A model generated the notes under the pieces. The model searched no databases. It was not told the origin of the DNA and worked only from the letters and a program-made list of their open reading frames with translations. A stretch of DNA of 64,000 nt from Aporrectodea caliginosa (Eukaryota; Annelida; Clitellata; Crassiclitellata; Lumbricidae). The DNA lies in the NCBI GenBank assembly GCA_020284085.1, contig JACEVL010000130.1:690001-754000 (forward strand), read 5' to 3'. The position numbers and the translations under genes were made by a program. Numbering within the stretch: position 1 is the stretch's first letter; each line of letters starts with the position of its first letter. This document shows positions 44,501 through 56,500 of the stretch, in pieces.

Positions 44501-47500
44501 AGAGAGATGTTTGCACATTTGCTTCTCTTCGTAACAGTCGTATTTGCAATGTGTGCCGTAGTGTGGCAGAATTTGCCATACAACTCCCTCGTCAGCGACA
44601 AAGTTCTTTATGCATATGACTACATTATTGGTATGATTCAGACCCAGATTATCTTTCTCTAAGAGAGTTTATGTGGATCTAGCTTCTCTGTAAATTCATC
44701 CTGGTTTTAAAGATGGCCTCATAATCAGTCAGAGTTATAAATAATAGTATAATTAAATTAGTTCGCTCTTGATATCGATATAAAATGCTAATCATCTAAG
44801 TTAATTTTTGAAAGAGCAGAGAGTTATGGAATAAACTAAGGTTAAAGATTACTGTTTAGATATTGTGTTAAGCAGTAAATTTACGGAATTTGAAGATAAT
44901 ATTAGATGAACTAATTAAGCTGCGTATCATAATTGTAAACTCCAAATTTCTGAAGCGCTTCTCTAAAGCTAAGCGCAGGGCACCAGTTGATTCGTGAGCA
45001 CTGCATCATATCAGAGGGTTGTCCAGAGATCAAAGTCCTGTGGAGGTCCAAGTTCAGTTGCCAGAGAGACCAGAGAGAGGAGATAGAGTTTCATGGAGGA
45101 TGAAAAAAGGCGGAGTGTGACTTGCTGACAGTATATCCACATGTTGCATTCAGATGGTTGTGGATTAACTAATGATAAAGATAATAAACATTTAGTTAAT
45201 TGCCACTAATCAAGTTGCATTTAGATGGTTGTGGATTAACCAATCATGATAAAGATAATTGTTTAGTTAATTACTGCTAATTAAGTTTCATCAATCATAA
45301 GATTTATATAGCGCCTCTTCAAGGGTTCTGCTCAGAAGTGCTCCCGAGCCAGGCCTGATCATAGAGAAAAGTCTTCAGTTGTGTATAGAAGGAAGTAGAA
45401 TGAATACAAGGGGATAGGCGAAGGAAGGATGGCAAGTCATTCCACGTTGTTGGACCAACGATGCATTCAGGTGATGGTGGGTTAACTAATCATGATAAAG
45501 GTAATTGTTTAGTTAATGACCACTAATGAAGCTGCATCATATGGTGTTGGATCAACTAATCATGTTAAAGATAATAGTTTAGTTAATTACCAACAAGTTT
45601 CCTTTGTTGTTTAGTTGGTGGTGGAACCGCCGGATCTGTCTTAGCCAACAGATTGTCTGAGGATCCTAAGATACGGGTGCTTCTGGTGGAGGCAGGTGAT
45701 GAGGAATTTCGAAAGGATGCCCTCAATATTCCTGCTATGGCTTCAGAGCACCAGAGAACGTACCTCGACTGGTCTTACACCATGGAGCCACAGACCACTG
45801 CTTGTCAGAGCTTCGATAACAAGGTCCAAACTCTGGCAGCTATTTATTATTTCATTTGTTTAAGCTTCAGTGAGGTAAGATATAACGCTGTCACTGATGT
45901 AGGTTAGCCTTGTTGTTTTCTGAGCAACATTTGCTTACTGATGAATGTTCTGTTCTTGATGACATTTGACACAATTTAGTCTGGCATATAGAAGGCCTCT
46001 GATTAGTTTCCTGGAGCGGTGCTACATAAATTCTTCTTAATAATGAATTGGGATGTACTAAGTAATAATAATAATAATAATATTTGTGTTTATTGACAAG
46101 CTCACTGACAAATCACACTAAGTAATATTGAAACATGATGGTACAAATTACATGATATTATTGAACACACTTCTTGGCAGCCTGTTAGGCAGCCGCTCAT
46201 TTTTTACAGCTGCCCCTAGGGTGTGGAAGGCTGTGTCGACCTAGAGGGGCTATGGGTATCGAACTGCGTCTGTCAAGATCTGTTTGTTCTTCAAGCAAGA
46301 ATATTACCATTTAACTATCCCTCCCCAGATAAGAGATAAGTAAATGGTCTCTCAACCTACCTGCTTTATGTACCGGTAATTTAACCCTTTAACGACGAGC
46401 TGCATTAAAGAATGATTTCCCATGCATTTTAGTACACGCTCGTCGTTGAAGGTTAACTAACTCCTCCCCAGATAAGAGATAAGCAAATGGTCTCTCAACC
46501 TCGTGGAGCTTGACCTGCTTTATGTAATGGTAATAGAGTATGATAAGTGACTGGTTTAACTTCGAAAGGACCATCAGTATGACCTGTATATTAATGAAAG
46601 AATGCTAGTTAGATAAGGTGACTTAGGTTAAATAAACAGTATATTATAATATTAAGACTAAAGAAGTCCAGAGGTAAGGAATGTTAAGATAGGGTACAGT
46701 AATCAGTATTGTAACTTTAACACACTAGACAAGTCTCCAGTCAGATTACAGCCCTGCAATATTGTTCTGTGTTTGCTTCAACCTTTTCTTGTTCTCACTT
46801 TAGTTGTGAGATGGTACATGGGTTATGTTGCCTTTTTCTAAACATATTATACTTTGCCATGCGTGTTATCATCCATTGTATTTATTTACGGATTTCTAAA
46901 GTGCCTCTCACAGTATTACGGTACTACCTGATCAGAGGTGCTCCCAGTGTGAAAGAATCTTGCGAGAAAAGAAGTTTTAAGGTAACGGGCAGGGACAGCA
47001 ATACCTTCAGCTAAGATTATAGAGCAAGTCATGGAAGGAAGATCATTCCAAAGCGAAGGGCCAACAGAGGCATAAGCACAATGCTGGGCAGTCCGAGGTA
47101 CTAAGAGGTCATGCCGGTCCAAAGGGCGAAGAAGACGACTAGAGAAAAAGAATTTTAACTGAATGCAGGCCATAAGCGGAAGCCAGTGTAGATGCTCAGT
47201 CGTGAAAATTGAGATGTGAAAAGTGAGGAAGGCATGGATCTGTACATACCTCTGAGTAGGCTTCTTGAAGGGGCGCTATATAAATTCCCGAAATGAATGA
47301 ATGAACCATGCAGGCCCATGATCTGTACAGTATGCATACTGACATGAAACACATACTGTACAGATCTGTGATGTGTACAGTAGTTGTAGAATTATATACT
47401 GCTCTTGTATTTGCTCTTGTGAAGGGTTTTGTGACTGAGTCGTATTCACAGAACTCATTAACCCTTAACGACGAGCGTGTACTAAAATGTATGGGAAACC

Positions 47501-50500
47501 ATAGGCAGCTCGTCGTTAAAGGGTTAAGATGCTAATCGTACATTGTTTTCTGAAAATGTTTAGCAAATCTTCTGGCCACGTGGAAAGATGCTTGGAGGGA
47601 CTGATTCTTTCAACTACATGGTTTATGTGCGTGGAAACGCACGTGACTTTGACGACTGGGCGGCCAGCGGGTGTGCGGGATGGAGCTATGAGGACGTCCT
47701 GCCCTACTTCATCAAGTCAGAGACCAACCAGAACAATTTCTTTAAGAAATCAGGTGAGTGCTTTATTGATTGTTACTGGAGCAAAACGCTTAGTTGAGAC
47801 TGGAAAAAAGAGTGTGTGTGTCTGAATATGCATATCTAAGAATTTATACAGTGCCTTTCACTGACCTGTGAGATGAGCAAGGTTTTATATGCAATCGGCC
47901 AGGTTACAGAAATGTGGCCTTTCCGGTTTCATGCTCCAGCAGAGCAACTATTTTGTCCAGAAAGTTATGCTACAATGCCAGATTAAACATTTGAACTTAT
48001 GACCCTGACTACTAATGTACATTACACCAGGTATTCTCATTTCATGTAGGATGTCCAATTGTCCATTCCTTTTATTTTTTAAGGCAGTATCAAGTGCCGC
48101 CCGGGGCGACTCGCCCCCCCCTCGGTACGCCACTGGATAGAAAGCAGGGAAATTATTCTGGGGAAGTAAGTGTATCACCAGCAGGAGCCCAGTTGAAGTG
48201 GAGGGACCAACAGCAGAGAAGGCTTGAAGCTGTCTGACCAAAGAGCAACTATTTTATCCATAAAGTCACGCTTCAATGCCAAATTAAATATTGGAATTTA
48301 TGACCCTGACTACTTTACACCAGAAGAATTTCTCGTTTCATGTAGGATGTCCATTCGCATCGACTTTTTTAAGGCAGTAGTTGGATTAACTTGGGACTTT
48401 TGTTACCTGTAGATACAAATCTCTTTTGAATTGCTTGGATTTGTTTTAGATCTTATACGTTTAAATCCTAGATTTTAAATTGTTTTAGATTACCATGGGA
48501 AAGACGGTCCTCTGATTGTGTCCGACATGACCAGCACACTACTGGCAGATAAGTTTGTTCTTGCTGGACAGGAACTTGGCTATGAACATATTGATGTCAA
48601 CGGCCAAAAGCAACTTGGTGTGTTTGAGACGAGTTGGCCATTACTACTTCTGTTATTGCTACTATTGCTGATTATTAGTGTTGCTAATCTTTATTCTTAC
48701 TTTACTCTCTCACAGCTCCATAGATGTCAGTTTTGTAATTCATATTATGATTATTTTGTGATTTAGCACTCATAGATGTCAGTGGCGAAGAGTTTGTAAT
48801 TTGCTTTGTAGGCTGCTATATTACAGGCTGTCTGTTCTGTTAGTAGTTAACTAGTTAAGATTGTTTCAATTGCATAACATGTAAATGTGATTGTAGCGCT
48901 AATTAAAGAAAAGATATTATTATTATTATTTTATTATTTATCTGATGTTCCCACAGTGCGTTAGCAGGCGGTTCAATAAAGCACACACTACTTATGTACT
49001 AGTAGTAATACTACTATTACTACTACTGCTTCCAATACTACTACTATAAAAATCGTCATTTTCATTATGTTGCATTACATACTTGATGGTTATTTGATGT
49101 ATTCTGTGGTGATTAAGAGAAATAAGAGAGTAAATAAATTCTCGATTTACACGGAGTAGTTATTTGAAAGGATTCTGAAATTTACTTGCTGAATTTCTTA
49201 GACTGATTGCTTAAAGGTAATCTTTTTGCTTGTTTATACTGAGATTTCGAAGGCTTTATCTTGTTATTTTTGGTTGTGTTTGTTTATGCATCAAAGACAT
49301 TTAATTTAATGAAGAAAATCTTGTTTTTGTTTATAAAATCAAAGATGTTTAATTTAATAGGGAATATCTTTTTTGTTGTTGGTTGAAGGTGTTGCCCACA
49401 CACAGGCAACTATTTCGTGGGGAAAGCGTTGGGGCGTTTTGTCGACCTATCTTGTACCATCCTTGAACCGTGACAATTTGCATGTGGTTGTTAAAGGTCT
49501 GGTGACCAGGGTCAGTGATCTAAGTTTTGCTTTATGTTTGCAACATCATATTTCACTAGATTTAGATGATATTTGCATTTAACAAAGCCAGAGAGGCATT
49601 CACAGAAATTAATTAGTTAGTGTCAGCAATATTTTAAACGGCACGATGTTACATTCACTCCGACATACATTGATACGCATTCATACATACAAAGAGACTC
49701 TGTACATCCATGCCATCTTCAGCTGTCAACAGGAATCTGTTGGTTGGTTCCACTGTGTGCGTGGGCCTGCCACTGGTGACTCTTTCAGCTTACTGTGCAT
49801 TCTTTTGCTAACTGATGTAATACATTCATTCCTAATGACATTTAACATCATATACATGTAGGCTAGCACAGAGAACGACTCTGAGTAGATATCTTGAAGG
49901 GGCGCTATATAAATGTTCAATTACGTTACATATGAGGGCACGTATGTAGGTGCAGATGGATTTTGCATAGCACCTCTGAAGAGCCTCTCGGAGTTCATTT
50001 CCACTATCGACCTTGGATATGAAATGAAGTGTCAATTTTATGTTGTCACTGGTAAGATAGGTGGCAAGGAAGAGAGCTGGCCACCCTCCCTCGTGTGTGA
50101 ACACTAAGACAGTGAAGTTGCTAACATTTCATACCTATGGCAGCCTTTCAGGGTTAGCTTTAAGGGCTGCTCTTCTTTATTCGTTTAAGAGCCTATCATA
50201 GTTCTTTTTCGTTAACACTCCTTAGCAAAGTAAGCTATGAAATTACTGCATTGAACATACACTGTTGGTGGAAAGATTAGCGGCATGGTGGAAGAGGACT
50301 GGCCACCCACCCTCATGTGCTTTAGCATACCGAGGCCAGGGAAGAGAAGTTGCGAATACGTCATACCATGGTTGCCTTTCATGGTTAACCTAATGGACTG
50401 TTATTCTTTGAACATAGGCTTCATATGAAATCTGAGGTACAATACACTGTGCTGCTGAGATACATTACACTAAGTGACACTTTAAGCGGTGCTATATAAA

Positions 50501-53500
50501 TTTCTAGTTGCAATATGTGCAGTGTTGTTGTTATTGCAGGTGTTGTTGAGAGACAATGAGGCATATGGTATTGAGATGCTTTGGAACAACACACTGAGAC
50601 AGGTTCGCGCCAAGAAAGAAGTAATTCTGTCGGCTGGAACAATCGAATCTCCTCATCTTCTGATGCTCTCTGGCATTGGACCTCGCAGGCTCCTCGAAAG
50701 TCACGATGTAAGTCGTCAGCATTACTTCTATTTCATGCACGCCTCTGGCAAGTGTTAAGTTTGATGATCAGATGTTATGGTCTCCAGATCTCAGTCTGGA
50801 AACCATTACCATTGGGTGGGGAGTTTAGGTAATGGTAACACTCTGGCATGAAGTGCAGAAGATCAACATGGATGCGGGATTGCTTCCCGCTACCCTCCCC
50901 AAAGGCGACTCAGCCTTTCATTTGCCAGATGGCGTTGGTAAAATGAGCAGTAGGACAGAATGATGAGCGCCTTGCATGGCTGCCAAACCGTTGAATCCTG
51001 TAATAACTTGTGATCATCTGTTCATACTATGAATTGTAATCATACTGCGTTGTGTCAGTTCAGTTTGAAATAATAAAAGTAGATAATTATATACCATAGT
51101 CTGGAGTTTGTTACTAGACAAATGTTTCTTGCAATTCTTAATTGTTTCCTAATCTAATCTTAGAACTTCTATAGCACCAGTTTGATAATGTACTAGGGTG
51201 ACTAAGCATTTAATGTCACTCCAAAACAGTTTCACAACTGGGATATGTATTGGTCAAATTTTAAACTGTGCTGCATTAAGTGTCCTGAATTCTGATACGT
51301 TTGTATGTATATACACTTGTACAAACAATCTCGGCTGCCTCTCTTCATCCTCTTTGATCTATGGATCGTCTCGACCTTTTTGATTAACGGTTTAAAACTG
51401 CCATGGCCCAATCCCGAGTTTTTGTCTGCATTGACCCCTCATTGTAGAATGACCTCCATCCCTCAGATCACTCTACGATTCTGACTGGGGTTCCGCTGCA
51501 TCTCGCCACTGTCTTAAATTTTTTCTCTCAGCCTTTCAGTCACCAGTCCTTTGAGACGGTGAGTCCTTTGCACTGGGAGCACCTCTGATCGGTCTGCACT
51601 GCGAGTGATGCTTTAAAAATTAAATACGATACAATACATTACAAACTCACACACAAAGGTGCAATTGTGAAAATGCTTTCAATATTAATCTGTGTGGTTT
51701 TTTCCATCTGTTGTTACCTAGATTGCTGTTGTGAGGGATCTTCCTGTTGGTCTGAACCTTCAGGACCATCTGTGGGTCGTTGGCTTAGAGTACACGCTCA
51801 AAACAAAGATCTCGACAACGGAAAAGAAATCTAAATCTCTTTGGGCTCTCTTTGACTATCTTGTCTTCGGAAAAGGTTAGATTCCATTTCACTTGGTTAT
51901 AATGTAACTAGACTTCGGAATGCATTTCTGATCTAATTTAAGGGGGCAATGTTAAACTTCATTTCTTCTTATTGCATTGTACTGCATTTGTGCAATTTAT
52001 GGACAGGTGGTACCTATTGCAAAAAAATACTCGGAGGTACTATCATAAAATAATGGCGAAAGCTGAGTTAAAAAGGTGAGTTGTAAAGTAAGATCTGTTT
52101 TGTCTAGGTACCAGTGAATATGCGCTGGTCTGCATGACAGCTATAGAAATATCGGCAGTTGATTTATGTTCATATTTTATGTCTCAATAGACTTACTTCT
52201 GGGAATTAACTAGATTAATTGCATTAAATATTAGAATGGTACAGCAATTAAAGAAGAAGAGCAGTCCCTTAAGGTAGCCCTGAGGCAGCCATGGATATGA
52301 AGTGTTAGCGACTTCATTTTCTTAGCCTCGGCATATGAGGGTGAGTGGCCAGTCCTCTCCCTCACCGTCTCATCTTCCCACGGACAGTATACGGTCAGTG
52401 TACTCATTATAGCTGGGGTGCAGGTGGGGCAGAAGTTTCTGCCCTGGCAGGAATTTGAACCTCGATTGACAGTTCAGCATGCCACCACTACTGCCACTGT
52501 CGAGTACCCCAATTACCCGATTAGATTATATCATACTTTTTTTTAGATTAGATTGTTTTGGTACAGACGTAAGCTTTTCTTTTTTAAATCCATCTCAACA
52601 TTCAGTTGTTGACCCTCATTTAATCTGCAGGTGTGTTGACTTCGTCTGGTTTGGAAGCGACCGGGTTTTTCCGTTCTCCTTCGCAGCCACCGAACATCAC
52701 ATCCCCGATGATCCAACTGCACGTCTACACGATGCTTCTCGGCAGCGCCATGTCGGAAGACCGGATGAAGGCAAATCGTGCGAGGCTCAACATGAACAAC
52801 AAGGTCTGCTGGTTCATCTCATAAGTAAATAAATGCAGCTTCTTCAGGTTCTGTGTCTTTGGACAGGTTTGCGTGTCCAATGGCGGAACTTATGGTGGTA
52901 CAAATCCTCTTTGAAATCTTGTAATCATGAACTCCAGAATTCTTGGGCATCAGAAAAACTAAACAAGCTCAGTCATGAGCACCAAATTGAAACCGAAATA
53001 TGAATCCCACATGTACCTGGTTGCATAGATCTGTGTCAACCAGATTTCAGAATAGACGAATATTGATTGATTGATTGATAGTTGGATCAATAATTGGTGA
53101 CTATATATACGTAGGCGTTAATTACTGGCACAAAGGAACTTCACGTTAAGGACTCAGGGTCACTGCTGCAATTACAATCTGATCTACAAGGTGAGTGCTC
53201 AAAGAAACACTAAAAGTGCTCAAAGAAACACTGGATGTTGAAAGGCTGTTTTATTTACTCCTAAAAAAACTAATGATTTTGAGGTTGGTTCCCATTCCAG
53301 ATCTAAATTTTGGGCAGATAGACACATGAATGAATAATGTCAGCTTTATGCATCTATCTGTCCCCTTGCAGTCCAGCAATGGCTGTCTAGGCCTTCATTT
53401 TGTTTTCATACCTTCATTCTTCTAAGTGAGTAAGTAAGTATATTCTTTATTTAACCAGCTGACAAATATGCACTCTGGTGCACATACTTGTTGATGATAG

Positions 53501-56500
53501 TTCTTTCGTTGTAGGTTTTTACAACTTTGTTTGGAGATATGCTGTTCAGGGAGGGTTTCAGCCTGATGCCCATCCTGCTTCATCCAAAAAGCCGTGGGAC
53601 TTTGAGGATTCGAAGCAAAAACCCTCAGGATCCTCCTCTCATAGATCCCAACTACCTGGCCCATACGGATGATCTCAAGGTTCTACTGGAAGGTACATGC
53701 CATGGCTTTCTAGCAATACTAGCTGAGTTATTACTCAAAATTATTTGAAAAAATATAATTTTTGAATATTTTAGAATTTTTAAGTTATTCCACCTTGTTT
53801 TCATGTCTGCTGTTGTCATGCTTATCTAGAATACCTGGTTAATTTTGATTTAATGGTGATGTCTTGCATTTAAAATTTCAAAGCTTACTACAGTACATTA
53901 GTCTTCTGTGCCTATGTTAATCAAAGGAATGATAATTGTTCATTATTTGATGTAATAATTGAAATTTACCTAAATGATTCGCATCAACAGGTCACGTTAA
54001 TTTTGACGTGTAAATGTGGATTCATTAAATTTGCACTCTAGTGGTTTATTTTGTGTGTGATTTCTGTACTGTGAGTACCGCAAAGTACTGTGCAACATAT
54101 CAGTTGGAAGTTGCTCTATAGTAAATTATAACTCCTGTTTTAAATTTAATTGAAACTATAAAATTTAATACCGATGTGCTGTACTTGAGGGGAGCATGAT
54201 AGTGTGATGGTTGACTGTGGGTTATCAACTTGGGGCTTGGGTTCAGAATAAACAGAGTGCCCGAGTCAACTTGAGTTAAATATATGGACTATGCACTGCT
54301 AATAGGAAGTTCATTTGGCAGGGAAGAAGATTGGACCCATCCTAGGCTAACGATCTATTAGGTAAGGTCCCCCTCCGAACTAACAACACTCTCGCTTGGG
54401 TATGATAAAATATATTATGGTAATAGAATAATGTACAACAAATATAGGCCTACATTTCGAAAAGATAACAGGCCAACATTCGACAACATCTTTCAAGAAC
54501 AGCAGTCGAACAGTTCATCTAACAGTCGCTTTACCGATAGCAACTCTGTCGGTCGCAAAGGAATCGAGACAAAGAGCAACTGACGCATTTGAAACTCACG
54601 TGACGGTGACTGATATAGTTGTTCAACCTGACTGTTTACATGTTCCGAATTTTGTGCCTATAGCCTGTCTTACAGGCCTATAGGACACCTGCAAATTTAT
54701 TATACAGTTAACTATATAGTTAGCCTACTATTTAATGAATTACTTAATTGGTCTACAGGCTATTAAACACCGGAGAAAACACAAAACAAATGATGGCAAA
54801 TAGTATACATCATGTAGGCCTAGGCCTAATGCATATACAATGCAGTTCATTGCTGAAACGAAATCGGTGACGTTCGGAAGTTTTATAGCAATGATCTGAT
54901 TCGGTTCTCCTTTACAAGCCGCTCACCCGGAGCTTGTTTCATAGGAATAACCTCACTCGGTTCTCCTTTACAAAAGCTCTAACACGGAGCTTGTTTTATA
55001 GGAATAACCTCACTCGGTTCTCCTTTACAGAAGCTCTTACACGGAGCTTGTTTCATAGGAATAACCTCACTCGGTTCTCCTTTACAAAAGCTCTAACACG
55101 GAGCTTGTTTTGTAGGAATAACCTCACTCGGTTCTCCTTTACAGCAGCTCTAACACGGAGCTAGTTTTATAGGAATAACCTCACTCGGTTCTCCTTTACA
55201 AAAGCTCTAACACGGAGCTAGTTTTATAGGAATAACCTCACTCGGTTCTCCTTTACAAAAGCACTAACACGGAGCTTATTTTATAGGAATAACCTCACTC
55301 GGTTCTCCTTTACAAAAGCTCTAACACGGAGCTTGTCTTATAGGAATAACCTCACTCGGTTCTCCTTTACAGAAGCTCTAACACGGAGCTTGTTTTATAG
55401 GAATAACCTCACTCGGTTCTCCTTTACAGAAGCTCTAACACGGAGTTTTTCTTATAGGAATAACCTCACTCGGTTCTCCTTTACAAAAGCTCTAACACGG
55501 AGCTTGTTTTATAGGAATACCCTCACTCGGTTCTCCTTTACAAAAGCTCTAACACGGAGCTTGTTTTATAGGAATAACCTCACTCGGTTCTCCTTTACAA
55601 AAGCTCTAACACGGAGCTTGTTTTATAGGAATAACCTCACTCGGTTCTCCTTTACAAAAGCTCTAACACGGAGCTTGTTTTATAGGAATAACCTCACTCA
55701 GTTCTCCTTTACAAAAGATCTAACACAGAGTGTGTTTATAGGAATAACCTCACTCGGTTCTCCTTCACAAAAGCTCTAACACGGAGCTTGTCTTATAGGA
55801 ATAACCTCACTCGGTTCTCCTTTACAAAAGATCTAACACAGAGCGTGTTTATAGGAATAACCTCACTCGGTTCTCCTTCACAAAAGCTCTAACACGGAGC
55901 TTGTCTTATAGGAATAACCTCACTCAGTTCTCCTTTACAAAAGATCTAACACAGAGCGTGTTTATAGGAATAACCTCACTCGGTTCTCCTTCACAAAAGC
56001 TCTAACACGGAGCTTGTCTTATAGGAATAACCTCACTCGGTTCTCCTTTACAAAAGATCTAACACAGAGCGTGTTTATAGGAATAACCTCACTCGGTTCT
56101 CCTTTACAAAAGCTCTAACATGGAGCTTGTTTTATAGGAATAACCTCACTTGGTTCTCCTTTACAAAAGCTCTAACACGGAGCTTGTCTTATAGGAATAA
56201 CCTCACTCGGTTCTCGTTTACAAAAGCTCTAACATGGAGCTTGTCTTATAGGAATAACCTCACTCGGTTCTCCTTTACAAAAGATCTAACACGGAGCTTG
56301 TCTTATAGGAATAACCTCACTCGGTTCTCCTTTACAAAAGCTCTAACACGGAGCTTGTCTTATAGGAATAACCTCACTCGGTTCTCCTTTACAAAAGCTC
56401 TATACCACACGGGTTCTTGGCTGCTAACAAAGCCTAAATGCCAAGATCTTTTAACTAATAACTTTACCGGTTTATATAAAATTCGCCCAAAGCTCACCTT

